A stretch of DNA of 64,000 bases from Viola odorata (taxonomy: Eukaryota > Streptophyta > Magnoliopsida > Malpighiales > Violaceae), in the NCBI GenBank assembly GCA_963691705.1, contig OY829540.1, forward strand, positions 46,288,158 through 46,352,157. The letters are read 5' to 3'. A model generated the notes under the pieces. It was not told the DNA's origin, ran no database searches, and worked only from the letters and a program-made list of their open reading frames with translations. Numbering within the stretch: position 1 is the first letter of the stretch; the number at the start of each line of letters is the position of its first letter. Below, piece after piece: positions 35,701 to 46,070 of the stretch. The translations under genes were made by a program, and so were the position numbers.

Positions 35701-37145
35701 TCTCGGTTCCACCGATTGTTGGTCGTGTTTTGGTTATTTGGGTCTTTTGGTGGGTTATATGGTTTAGGTTGCATAGTTTGTGATGTTTGTACTGGAAGTG
35801 GTGGTAAATGAGTAGGATTTTGAGGTAGGACATTAGCGATTGGTGGTGAATTAAAAGGAAAGGAGGTGGGTTGATATAGTGACGCCGGCTGATACGACGG
35901 TGGTACCAAATAAGGCGGTGGTGGCGGAAACGGTTGCCCCTGATTAGCTTGGGGAGCAACAAATCCGACGTCCCTTTTCGCGACTGATGCTTTCTTTGGT
36001 ACAGACTCTGGGGTTGGATGCGTGATTCGCCCAGACTTAATCCCTTGCTCGACTCTTTCGGCAATTAGGACCATGTCGGAGAAGCTGTTTGAGGGGTTCG
36101 AGATCAGGTAGGTGTAGTAGGGAGCTTTGAAGGTGTGCAAGAAAATCGACAAGAGTTCCTTGTCGCTTAAGGATGGAGAGATTCTCGAAGCCAACTCTCT
36201 CCATCTTTGTGCATAGGTCTTCACGGACTCGCCGATTTTCTTTTCCAGATTTTGCAGGCCGGCGCGGTCAGGAGCCACCTCCATGTTGAATTTGTATTGT
36301 CGGTAGAAGGCATCGGACAGGTCTCTCCACGTCCTGATCCTGGCTCTGTCCAGCCCCATATACCATGTTAGGGCGTGCTTGGTCAAGCTTTCTGGGAATA
36401 AATGGATCAACAACGGTTCGTTGTGGATCATCTCTGTCATCTTGTTGCAGTATGCTCTGAGGTGGGTCTTCGGGCATTCTACCCCAGTATATTTTTCGAA
36501 GTCCGGGATCTTGTACTTCGGAGGTATGACGATCCCGGGGACCATGCACATGTCGGCGGGACCTGTGGGATCGAATGGATCGGCCCCTTCGATTGCTCTG
36601 AGTCTCTCCTCGAGAAGATTTAGTCTGTCACTTTTCGGTTTCTCGGCCCCGATGGGGTTAGAACCGAAGGGCAGCATTGGTTCTGATGAGAACTGAGGTT
36701 GTGCTGGGTTGAAAGTGAGGAGCTGAGTTCCCACAGGTCCGGGAACTGTGCTCGGAGGGATAGGAGGGAGATACAAAGCCTCCTGGTGGGCTTGGCTCTT
36801 GCTGGGGTCCACGGCAGGGTTGATTGAAAGGTGCTGAAGCGATGGGGAGATCTCTTCACCCGCCTTAGCTGTAGGATTTGTAGTGATGGGTACTGTGAAG
36901 GGATTATCCCATCTCCAATGGCCCGGGGGACCAGAAAGTGGCGGGAGTACGGAAGGTCCTGCGACGGTGAGCGAAGAGTGAGGTCCTTTTGTTTGAGGGA
37001 GATCAAAACCCGGTGGTACTTCGGCGACAACTTCATCTCTTTCCTTTTCGGCCCTAGTGGCTCTTTCTGTAGTGATCTTAACTTGCTCCTCTAACTCTGC
37101 GATTCTAGCCATTAGTGCTTCGTCGGTCTTGGCCAGTTCAGTCAT
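32782..37145 (-). CDS. Ogre gag-protease polyprotein, apparently intact frame
   Basis: From ATG 37145 (MTELAKTDEALMARIAELEEQ, a coiled-coil start) about 1455 codons remain open. The frame is open further upstream to 37553, but that part has no coding look. Order: coiled coil; Pro-rich linker; retrotransposon gag domain (LTKHALTWYMGLDRARIRTW, FYRQYKFNMEVAPDR); a Pro-rich region; two long duplicated zinc-knuckle units (about 35690-35115 and 34860-34330), each with CEYHAG..GH..ENC and C..C....H....C motifs; and an aspartic protease with LIDNGSALNVMP and MLLGRPWI. Gag would form the cytoplasmic particle and the protease would cleave the polyprotein. It is joined to RT by the intron. No stop interrupts it, making it the best preserved large frame in the window. 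Confidence 0.85.
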
Positions 37146-37673
37146 TTTTCGTTTTTGAAGTCTAGTTAGGGGGAGCCTGTGCGGAGTAGCTTGCTTTCGA
37201 GGAGCTATCGTGAACCTGAAAAAGGGAAAAACACAGAAAAAGTAAATACAAGTGAGGATATACATGTGATATGCAATCCCGAGGCCTCCACATTTGCTCA
37301 TTCGTTTTCCGGCCACACTTTCATTTGATATTTTCAAGGAGGTCGGTGAGGCGAGGAATCCCAGTGGTTGACAAGATACGAAGGAGGCCTCTATACATTC
37401 CCCCGATATGAAGCAAATCTGAGATGCTAACGGCGAAGCCCAAATCAGCAGGGGTAACCAATGCCGCCATGCCAGGAAGGTCTCTTTTACGCTATACTCT
37501 TGACGATGTAATGTCTGATGCCTGGTAAACTCAACCGAGGGGAGAGGCGACAATCTTTGGAGTTTTTGTGATAAACTAGGAAGACATGGCCATGAGTGAG
37601 TGATACTCGGATGTTTTGAATACTTGTTCTGATTTTTCGGAATTTCGGTGAGATGATTGTGTTTTACCCCGGG

Positions 37674-37709
<36 letters not shown>

Positions 37710-37916
37710 AGTTTGTATTGGAGGGATAGTTGATATGGAAAAGATGAGTCGATTTAATAAATATCCGAAAGAGTACGACTTTATTAAAAAGCGTTTACAA
37801 AATATGGTAGACTTGCCAACTTCCTAAATTCATCAAAAATGGCTAGGATAGATGAAATTAGGGGTCTTAGCTAAACAGAACAGATGGGCCGATCTCCGAG
37901 CCTTTCCCTGAAGGTG
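37146..37916 (-). other. Spacer between Ogre ORF1 and gag
   Basis: Non-coding, with a run of 31 T at 37678-37708 (A tract in the sense strand). A possible splice acceptor is at 37218 (TTTTTCCCTTTTTCAG, then GTTCACG). Whether gag is reached by splicing cannot be judged from sequence alone. Confidence 0.5.
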
Positions 37917-39560
37917 TCATTCCTGGGCGTCCGAGTCCTGCTGCCAAAGGTACTCCATCGAAGCCAACTCCCCTTTCTTCATCTCTAACTCAGCCTCTAA
38001 GGCGGTAATTCGGCTTTGCAGTACTTGGTTGCTCCTTTCTCCCAAGTCTGCGCGAGTAGTCAAAACCCTTATCGTTGAATCCCTGTCTTCAATTATGGCA
38101 CTTGATGCTTCTCTTTTGCGGGTTTTACTGCTCAAGCGTTCCTTAAAGGCCCTGAGGGCCACATTCTTTTGTACTGTTTGTACGCGGACGAACTCCTTGT
38201 GCTGCCTGTCCAGTTCATTCATCTGGACCTTTAAGCCACATTGACGAGCTTCGGCCATATCCCTTTCCTCTATCATCAGATCTCGTTCTTCTTGTGCTGC
38301 TAGCATCTGTTCTACCACTTGAGCGTAAGCCATGACATCCATTCCTTTGCTCACTTGCGATTCCCCTTCTTCTTCCATCGGTTTTTGATTTTCTGGGCGA
38401 GGTAAGACATTACCATTAACTCGTCTCGACCTCCACTGTGGATATTCTGGTATTGTGGTTGCAGAGATGCCGTGCCCTTTGAGGCAGAAAGGGTGGGCCC
38501 AGTCATGGGCGTACAGCTGAATGTTCTGATCTTCTCCAGCGTGTGGCAGGTCTGATTTCGTCATGCCAAAAGTTACTGGAATGATTTGGGTGATGCGAAA
38601 CTGTCTGAGGACGAGGGCCGGACAATAGTGAACGCATCCCCATGCTCCGATCAAAGGAACCCAAGGTAAGTGTCTGCAGTAGACGATGGGATTGGAAGTC
38701 TGCAGCCACTTGGCGTGCCAACTGAAGTCTTCTTCTGAGAGATTTATGAATCGGTTGATCCAGACATCCTTATTTTCCATCTCCCATCTATCCGTGGTCA
38801 TTGCATTGATAACCCTGAGAAGAGGACATGACCTTATGTAACTTGCGAAGAAAATGGTCTAATCAGGAATCTACTTGAAGTGGCTGACCAACCATACTGT
38901 CAACAACTGGGTGCAACATGTAAGTCTCCCTTTCCCTTTTCTTCGACAAGAGTCCAAGGAGTGAAAGGTCTCGGCCAGAATGGCTGTTGTAGGATTGATG
39001 GCATTTGTTTCCATCTCGTAAAAGATGTTGGCTGCTGCAAAGTCGATGGCATTCCTCATTTTCGGAAAGAGGACAAATCCTACAATGGCGAAGGCCAGAA
39101 TCCTTAAGCGTTTCTTTCCGTTGGACAATCGAAAGCGTGCCTCAATATCTGACCAGCACCAGAAGTAGTCCCCCTCTCTGACACGAGTAGTGATTCCTAA
39201 CAGCTTATCGAGCCTTATTTTGACACTTGAGGAGTTGAGTCGAACATTCTGGTATATGGCCAATATAGGAGAGGTGAAGCACATCAGAGCTGAGTACTCC
39301 TCTAGCGTAGGGGTCAAGTCTACCTCTTTGTCGAAAGAGAAGCACCGATAATAGAGATCCCAGAATTTTAGGGCTGCCCGGATGCAACCCCAATCAGTCT
39401 TTACGTCGACTAGGGTCAGTAGCTTTCCATAAATACCCTCAAACTGTGTCTCTTCGTCTTCAGTCAGCTCATTTCTCAACATCCGGATCCTAGTTAAGTC
39501 AAAGTCCACGACTTCTACTTTGATCTTAGTGGTGATGTCAGGGGCGAACCCACGTTCCAA
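37917..39560 (-). pseudogene. Ogre ORF1 upstream of gag, two in-frame stops, start codon lost
   Basis: One frame of about 548 codons. The N-terminal half (39560-38871) has WGCIRAALKFWDLYYRCFSF and TPTLEEYSALMCF. This resembles the plant domain of unknown function often found in Ogre ORF1 and in plant 'DUF7745' proteins (recognised from memory). Two TAG codons (about 38868 and 38853) interrupt it; the frame then continues unbroken to 37917 with a long charged coiled coil near the C-terminus (ALEAELEMKKGELASMEYLW). The first possible codon after an upstream TAA is TTG (39560), so an ATG may have been lost. Role unknown; extra ORF1 is a known Ogre feature. Confidence 0.7.
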
Positions 39561-39630
39561 CAGATCTCCTTATGCGACCTGATTGTCGAAACTTCGTCCC
39601 CCGAAAATATTAAATGAAAGTAGTGTAGGT

Positions 39631-40170
39631 GCCGTCATGTTGAATGAGCAAAATGGGTCCTATGGGACAAAAATAAAATTTTAAATGCAAAGTAACCGGT
39701 ACGTGTAAGAAATTTACAGTTCGTATAACAGAAAAATCATGTCAATATGTCAACAAGACAAATAGAGCCACGACAAACAGGTATAATCATGATGCATGTG
39801 CTGGGGCTCTAATTCCGACATTTCTAACTGGCTTGAATGGTTCCCGGATGATACCATGAAAAGGTACCTAAAGTGTCGTCCAGTCGCCCGATTCCTTGCG
39901 AAATCGTATAACCTTTCGACTGGCTTTAGGGGTTCATCCGAGTTGGGATTGGTGAACACTACCTAGGACATGTGTCCTAGGGCGTCACTACTACCCTCCT
40001 ATTTTGGTAATTGTCCCCTGGGTGTAGGGCGCTATGAAATGCATATGACAATTGGTAAAGCAAATAAATAAACAGACCAGCAGATGATCAAAGCAAATAA
40101 ATAAACAAACAAAACACCTCTCTAAAAAGATAAAACCGGCTCCGACCCTATGTCCCCAGTGAAGTCGCCA
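39631..40170 (-). other. Ogre 5' leader
   Basis: 540-bp untranslated leader between primer site and ORF1, duplicated at 30133-30672. It probably holds packaging and dimerisation signals, which is an inference from position only. Confidence 0.75.
40152..40170 (-). promoter_or_regulatory. Primer-binding site of Ogre
   Basis: Minus strand TGGCGACTTCACTGGGGAC, three bases (GTT) inside the LTR end. It has the same tRNA-Arg-type complementarity as the nested element. Confidence 0.85.
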
Positions 40171-40173
40171 AAC

Positions 40174-43100
40174 TGTCGCGCCTCGAAAATTTAAAAAAAT
40201 TCGCGAGTGTGCAACGAAATTTGAGACCTTCAGATGCTCGGCGTAAAAGGACGCCTCGCAGCATGCAATGAAGTCGCCACCCTAATTTGGTTGCTAGGCT
40301 TAGGGAACCCTAATCGTCATGGCATAGGAAATATAATAAGTAAAAAAACTAAAGGCACAAAAAAGGGGTCTGGACCCCAGACAAAGGTTCGGGGTCGTGT
40401 TATGGTCTCGGGAAGGTGTTAGGCACCCGAGACACATCCGAAAACGGTTACCGGTTGATGAGAGAGGTGTTTAAAAAGGTGTTTGAGAAATACGTTTTGA
40501 AAAAGGGGGCCCTCAGAAGAATCGTCACTTTAGTCTTTATTATGATCGTGATGGGACTGAATTTTCCGTAAGACTGAATGAGCGCCCTCTTTTTTCATCA
40601 TCGGGCCATGCATGATTAGATTACTTACTACGTGATCCTAACATGGCTAGCTAACAGAGTACAGATTTAAATGATTGATTTTAAAGTGGAAAACTGATGT
40701 GGGATCGAAAATCCCCATGTACATGCAGTCAATACAAGCGAGAATTTAAAATCATATGAACATGGCATTTTAAGCAACTCTTTAAACACGTTGTTCATGT
40801 GGGTTGATTTTAATTCTAGCAGTTCTATATATCATGCATGCAGTTGATATTTGCGAAAAGCATCGAATAAATAAAAAGGACTTGTGAGGCGTACTTTCGA
40901 GCGAAGCTTGAAATTAACCTACAAAAGGAGAGTGTTAGTGATAGCTCGAGAAATAAATAAACCATTTTATGAGTGCGAAAATTTAAATGACAGTTGATTG
41001 CATACGAGAAATGATGTATTTCACGCATACGGAAATTAAATGCCGAGTTGATTGCATGCGAAAAATGATGGATTTAACGCATACGAAAATTAAATGCTGA
41101 GTTGATTGCATGCGAAAAATGATTGATTTTACGCATACGAGAATTTAAATGCGAGGTTGATTGCATGCGAAAAATGATGGATTTTAAGCATACGAGAATG
41201 AAATGCTGAGTCGGTAAGTGCAGGAGATTAAAAGAGTTGATGATTTTAAAACAGTTGATGATTTGCAGAAATTTTAATGATTGATACTGTAGAAGATTAA
41301 AGCAATTGATATTGCAGAAATTTAAAGCAGTTGATATTGCGGAAAATAAACAATTGATATTGCGACCGACCATGTAGGCGGTATTGAATTTAAATTGCTG
41401 AAAGTAAATTGCTGAAATTTAAAGTGCAGAAAATTAAACAGTTGATAAGTGCGACCGACCATGCAGGCGGTATTGAATTTAAATTGCCGAAAGTAAATTG
41501 CGGAAAATTAAAGTGCGGAAAATTAAACAGTTGATAAGTGCGACCGACCATGTAGGCGGTATTGAATTTAAATTGCAGAATTAAAGTGCGGAAGAGTAAA
41601 GTGCGGAAAATTAAACAGTTGATAAGTTGCGGAAGGATTTCCAGCAGTGTGCGAAAAATTAAAGCAGTTGAATATTGCAGAAAATTAAAATGCGACCGAC
41701 CATGTAGGCGGTATTGAATTTAAATTGCTGAAAGTAAATTGCTGAAATTTAAAGTACGGAAAAGTAAACAGTTGATAATTTGCGGAAGGATTTCCAGCAG
41801 TTTTGCGAAAAATTAAAGCAGTTGAATATTTACGAGAATTAAAATGCGACCGACCATATAGGCGGTATTGAATTTAAATTGCTGAATATAAATGACTGAA
41901 GTTAGATAACATTAAAATAAATATCACGATAAGAAATGAGCAATTTACGTATAAAAACAAGTCAATAAACAACTTGATGCAAGAATAAGCATACGAAATA
42001 TTTTACGGAAAAAAGTGAACTAAACAATTCATGTATAAAATATATGAAAAATAGCACATATCACAAATAATAATCATACGAAGCATGTTAGCATTTTACG
42101 TAAAAAAATGACGACTCGAAGTCTCGAAAAAAATTATAAATGGGTTGGGCCCAGCTTGGAAGTTTGGAGAAATGGGCCAGGAACAATTCTTGGCCCATGG
42201 AAATTAATTAAAATGGTGATGGGCCAAGCCCATCACCCTTCTTTTATTTCTGCGTGAAGGGCCATGCGGCCCAAGTCACCATCTTCTTCCTCACGTCGCC
42301 GGAGCCACTGCCGGCGACGGAGGTGATGAACCAGGCGGCCAAATCGCCTGGTTCTTGGCCCGAAAGAAAGGTCTCCCTCCCAGCAGCACAAATACACTAT
42401 CACAGCAAGGAAAACGGGAACAAAGCAAGGACGTTTTTGGAGAGAACGGAAAGGTGCATATTTACATTAATTAGTGAAACAATTAAACTAGGCTAGGATA
42501 ATTTAAACGGATGTTAGCATGGTAAATTAGGCTGGAAACAAAGTGATTGCAGCAAGTTTTAATGCTTGATTAATTAGCCAAGCTTTAAACGGGATTTAAA
42601 AGAAAGGAAGAAAACAAGAGAGAGAACCGCTCACCGTGGTGCTGCTGCCGGCGGACCACGGCGAGGAACGGGAGTGGGGGTGAGCGAACGAGGCTTAGGA
42701 GTACAGGAAAATGGAGAGGAGACAATGCTGTTTTTTTCTTGCAAAAATTCGGACCCCTTTGTTCGAAGGGAACGTGGCTATTTATAGCCGCGGGAGTCGC
42801 GTGGGTGGCCGGAGGAGGAGCTGCGCGTGGAGGAGGGCATGGCCGTGATGATGGCGGAGCTAGGGGGCTACGGGCTAGGGGCTTTAGACGCGATGGGAGC
42901 AGGTGGCTCGGGCGTGGGCTCGTGGCTGAGAATTCCCCGGCACTGTGCATGTGCATTATGCACATTAAATTGTCAACCGTTGATCTGGTTGACTTTCCTT
43001 GGTTGACCAGATCAACGGTTGAGATCAAAGGCCTTTAAGTCTCATTTAAATGGCCTCGAGCCGAGTCTCGCGGGCAAACGTTCCGACCTTTCGAGCCGAA

Positions 43101-43728
43101 GGTACTGGCGCGTAGAGAAAAATACGCCGGTTTTAACCGTCTACAGCGAATGACGAGAATTCCTCGTTTAACGTGTTTATTTTCGCGTTCAAAAACGTGA
43201 AATGTTTGAACGGAAAAATAATAACGTTACGCCGAAAATTACACGAGTCGCTGTAGACCGTTGCGTCCAGAAAACAATCTAGCAACTAGTTGATGGAAAA
43301 CATTTTAAAGTCGAGCTATTGTCCGAGCAGGCTTACTCGGGTCCAATAAAAGCTCGAATAAAAATAATAATAAAATAATAAAAATACTAAAAAAATGCGA
43401 TAAAATACAAAAAATCCTAAAATTCACGAGATGGTCAAAAATGAAGAACAAACTAGCAAACGACTGCCGGATAGTCAAAAATGTGATTTTTAAGGCTAAA
43501 AATAATATTGACGATAATAATGAAAATACTTGCCGAAAAATTAAAAATGCGATTTCGAAAGCGGACGACGCTAACGATGTTGCTAAAATGCGAGGAAAAC
43601 CCTAAAAATTCTAGCGATAGTAAACTAACTATAGATGACTGTAAATTAAGTAAAAATGACGGTAAATTAAATAAATGACAGAAATGCTAAAATTGATTAA
43701 AAATGGCGTCAAAATTCGGGTATCAACA
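40174..43728 (-). repeat. Ogre 5' LTR, complete (3555 bp)
   Basis: Starts TGTTGATACCCG at 43728 and ends GGCGCGACA at 40174, followed by the primer site. TATA at 42779-42786 on minus. It contains the five-copy minisatellite (41361-41880). It is the reference for the two other LTR pieces. Confidence 0.9.
42779..42786 (-). promoter_or_regulatory. TATA box of the Ogre 5' LTR
   Basis: Minus strand GCGGCTATAAATAGCC, the counterpart of 27869-27876. Transcription would run into ORF1 and gag. Confidence 0.65.
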
Positions 43729-43733
43729 GCTTC
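43729..43733. other. Right target-site duplication GCTTC of the Ogre block
   Basis: Identical to 6170-6174 and directly adjacent to the LTR terminus at 43728. Confidence 0.9.
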
Positions 43734-44007
43734 GGAAAGGGAGCGGGCTGAAAGGCTTCTATCGGAGCTGAATGTTGTTCCCCAGAAGATGGTTGCGCTT
43801 CGGGATGAAGTCGTCGATGCCATGTTGACGGCCTTCTCCGACTGTTACGATGGTCCTGACTTCGAGCTGACCAAGGTGTCTGACCATACGGATAGTCTTA
43901 TTGCTGAGATAGACGTTGGACAGTCTGGTGCCGTTGGTGGGTTTGATCATCCTCCCTTGCCCGAAGGAGGACCGCCCGTTCAGCCTCCGCCGCCTACCGG
44001 CTCTTAG
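43729..44007 (+). pseudogene. Tat antisense gene 1, 3' part
   Basis: Continues the coiled coil of 5873-6174 (ERERAERLLSEL...), then a short acidic segment, ending in PPLPEGGPPVQPPPPTGS with stop at 44005-44007. It is in frame with the 5' part once 6175-43733 is removed. It has no promoter of its own here. Confidence 0.75.
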
Positions 44008-44308
44008 TTCTCTCCTATGATCTTTGTATTTTCTCATTTTGTCTGGACGTCGTTTGAATTTTCATCGTTTGTAATAATGACTTTCTGTCTTTCTTTTTAC
44101 TTGCTTTCCTGCCTTGATGTGAAAATGTTGTGGGATTGTTGCTAAGTCTGTGCTGATTATTTCGTTGGTCTGAGCCCTTCGTGCTTTGGCTTGCAGTGCC
44201 CGGATGCCTAGCGAGTTTCTGAGTAGTGTATCGGTCACTCCCGATGGCTAATCTTTGGCCATTATGAATATTACCATTGGGTCCACTTTTTGAGGTAGTG
44301 CTTGTGTG

Positions 44309-44317
44309 TTTATAAAT
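44309..44317 (+). promoter_or_regulatory. TATA box of Tat antisense gene 2
   Basis: TTTATAAAT, followed by a CT-rich leader of roughly 60 nt up to ATG 44401. Spacing fits a plant RNA polymerase II promoter. Confidence 0.6.
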
Positions 44318-44400
44318 GGGTTCTTTTCTCTCTTCTTCATCAGTTGCCTCCCTTTTTTCTCCTTGCTCCTTTTTACTTTCCCTTCTTTTCTCTAGTGATC

Positions 44401-44793
44401 ATGGTTGACTTGACCAGGAATTATCTGTCCGCGAAGGCCTACCATGTGAAGGGTCGCGTTGTGGGGGACATCTCTGTTGTGAGACGTATGCTGGTACGTA
44501 TTTCTGAAGACATTGATGAGCTGGAAAGAACACTCCGTCCCTTGGTGTGTCTTCGGGATACCGTGAGGGAAACAGACTCTGATGCCCTCACGGTGGTTTC
44601 GGGGGCGGCGGTGTCGGCTTCTTATGTTCAAGTTACTATGGCCGCTCTGAGGAGTCAAAAGGCTATGTTGCAGTGCTGTCTAGAGGGGATGAGGGGAGCC
44701 TCTTTCGACTTGACCTCAGCTGTTGTTGCCATCAGGGGGATCCCTTCTTCGCCTCCTCATGATGACGAGGGTGAAGATGTTTTTTCTGATTAA
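44401..44793 (+). CDS. Tat antisense gene 2, 130-residue protein of unknown function
   Basis: Opens MVDLTRNYLSAKAYHVKGR and ends in an acidic tail (DDEGEDVFSD). The body is predicted helical. The order of blocks (E-x-I/D-E/G-L-E, V-x-x-x-A, S/T-M-x-x-L-R-x-x-K, I-P-x-x-P) matches antisense gene 3, so the two look like diverged duplicates. After the stop come GTAGATGCCGTATGACC and AATAAA (44835-44840), also shared with gene 3. The frame is intact, with its own TATA box. It lies in the Tat 3' region, opposite to pol. I do not recognise the family. Confidence 0.65.
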   Translation: MVDLTRNYLSAKAYHVKGRVVGDISVVRRMLVRISEDIDELERTLRPLVCLRDTVRETDSDALTVVSGAAVSASYVQVTMAALRSQKAMLQCCLEGMRGASFDLTSAVVAIRGIPSSPPHDDEGEDVFSD

Positions 44794-45169
44794 ATGCCTT
44801 TGCTTTCCTGTTTGTAGATGCCGTATGACCTTGTAATAAAGAGGAGTGTTTGTGTTATTTCCGTTTGGACTTTCCGTCGTGCTGAAATCCGTTATGCTTG
44901 CATTATTTCTCATCTTGCCGTTAGCCCTTCGTGGTTCCGATGACTTTCTTTTCCTGATAGCGAGTTTTGCCGATAGTGAATAGTTTCCCCTAGTGTTTTG
45001 CTTAGACTGCGGCGATTTCTGAATTTTGCAGCCTTTCAATAAATGCTGGTTGCTTTTTTACGCTAGTTGCGTCTTTTCTGGGGAGTGTCGCATGTTCCTG
45101 TGGAGCCTTTATTGATGGTCGCGTCTTTTTAGGTGCCCTTGTAACCGCGTCATTAATTGTCAGGCCTTC

Positions 45170-45180
45170 TACAAATAGGT
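45170..45180 (+). promoter_or_regulatory. TATA-like box of Tat antisense gene 3
   Basis: CTACAAATAGG, a weak TATA, 80 bp upstream of ATG 45252 and followed by a CT-rich leader as in gene 2. Further upstream both genes have AGCCCTTCGTG and TAGCGAGTTT. Confidence 0.45.
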
Positions 45181-45251
45181 TGTGGCTTGTATTGGCCATA
45201 CTAATCTTTGCTCTCCTCTTCCTTCTATTCTTTGCTTGTTTTCTTGCCGTT

Positions 45252-45599
45252 ATGGACGAACAAACCTTAGGGCAGTTTTTGTTTTTTCTTTCCAAGGTGA
45301 AGAAGAATTCCCTTTGGGATTCTCTTGCTGTTCATGAGATGATCCAAGCTACTGAGGGGGAGATCCGTGGTTTGGAAGGGATTGCGGATCCGTTGCTTGC
45401 CAAGAAGGGGCTGGCTATACCGGAGGATTTCAAGGTGGTGGACACCGTAGGCAGCGCCCTTCTCCATGTGGAGGTCTCCCTCAGCATGCTTCGGAACAAG
45501 AAGATCTTTCTTGAGAGCTTTCTGCGCGTTCTGTCGCCCATTCCTGGTGAGATTGGGGATGTTTCTCGTACTCTGATGGATATTCCTCCTCCCTGGTGA
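45252..45599 (+). CDS. Tat antisense gene 3, 115-residue protein, likely duplicate of gene 2
   Basis: Starts MDEQTLGQFLFFLSKVKK. The longer open frame from 45180 would begin in the promoter. Its core (EGEIRGLEGIADPLL, VSLSMLRNKKIFLESFLRVL, SRTLMDIPPPW) parallels the block order of gene 2. A shared 3' motif (GTAGATACCGTATGACC, 45613-45629) is followed by AATAAA (45640-45645). The frame is intact. Function unknown; mostly helical and partly hydrophobic, without a clear membrane span. Confidence 0.65.
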   Translation: MDEQTLGQFLFFLSKVKKNSLWDSLAVHEMIQATEGEIRGLEGIADPLLAKKGLAIPEDFKVVDTVGSALLHVEVSLSMLRNKKIFLESFLRVLSPIPGEIGDVSRTLMDIPPPW

Positions 45600-45711
45600 T
45601 GATGAATAGATTGTAGATACCGTATGACCCTTTTTTATGAATAAACTTTCTTTCTGTCTGGATGATCCAATTTTTTCCATGTATTAGCGAGTATTGTCAG
45701 GCCCTCGTAGG

Positions 45712-46070
45712 TCTACGGAATACCGTTAGCTGATAGGACAACTCTCCCCATCCGCCTGTTTGTGAAAATGGGGATGGGATTTTGTGTACAGGTCTGTGCT
45801 AACGCGTATCGTGGTTGACAGACCCAACGAGATACGGTCAGCTGACAACGCAAGCTCTCTCCATACGCCCGTTTACATTAAAACGGATTTGAACAAACGG
45901 TGAAGGCTATTTGGAATCTTAACGCGTATCGTGGTCCACAGACCCAACGAGATACGGTCAGCTGACAACGCAAACTCTCTCCATATGCCCGTTTTCATTA
46001 AACCGGAGATGGGATGCCAAGTCGTCCGTTTGAACAAACGATGAAGGCTATTTGGAATCTTAACGCGTAT
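45712..46070 (-). repeat. Tat 141-bp tandem repeats, left part
   Basis: In minus sense: a 53-bp unit tail (46018-46070), a nearly full unit (from 46017), a shortened unit, and a degenerate copy (about 45712-45780). The core phrase is CCGTATCTCGTTGGGTCTGT. Continuous with 51594-52109 before the Athila insertion and inversion. Confidence 0.85.
46066..46070. other. Target-site duplication CGTAT, left side of Athila
   Basis: CGTAT precedes the LTR at 46071. Its partner is ATACG at 52105-52109, which reads CGTAT once the inversion is undone. Confidence 0.85.

Larger units (their letters stand above)
6175..43728 (-). mobile_element. Composite Ogre-lineage block with internal inverted copy
   Basis: The outer ends are the two LTR termini of one family (TGTTGATACCCG... 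and ...GGCGCGACA read on minus), flanked by GCTTC. Order on plus: LTR tail (6175-6726, minus sense); protease end to integrase, 3' region and 3' LTR in plus sense (6727-30132, carrying the nested element 14211-26182); a leader plus primer-site copy in minus sense (30133-30672); RNase H back to 5' LTR in minus sense (30673-43728). Without the nested element it is about 25.6 kb, large even for Ogre. Hallmarks: LTR of about 3.56 kb, ORF1 before gag, an intron between protease and RT, a second RNase H, and a tRNA-Arg-type primer site. Confidence 0.75.

Noticed and set aside
37146..37553. N-terminal extension of the Ogre gag frame
   Set aside because: Open by chance: no gag-like sequence before MTELAKTDEAL, and it contains a probable splice acceptor. 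Start placed at 37145.
6175..43728. Ogre block explained by a single inversion
   Set aside because: Flipping 6727-30132 leaves a 188-bp LTR duplication and still a doubled RT-RNase H plus a misplaced leader, so extra copying events are required.
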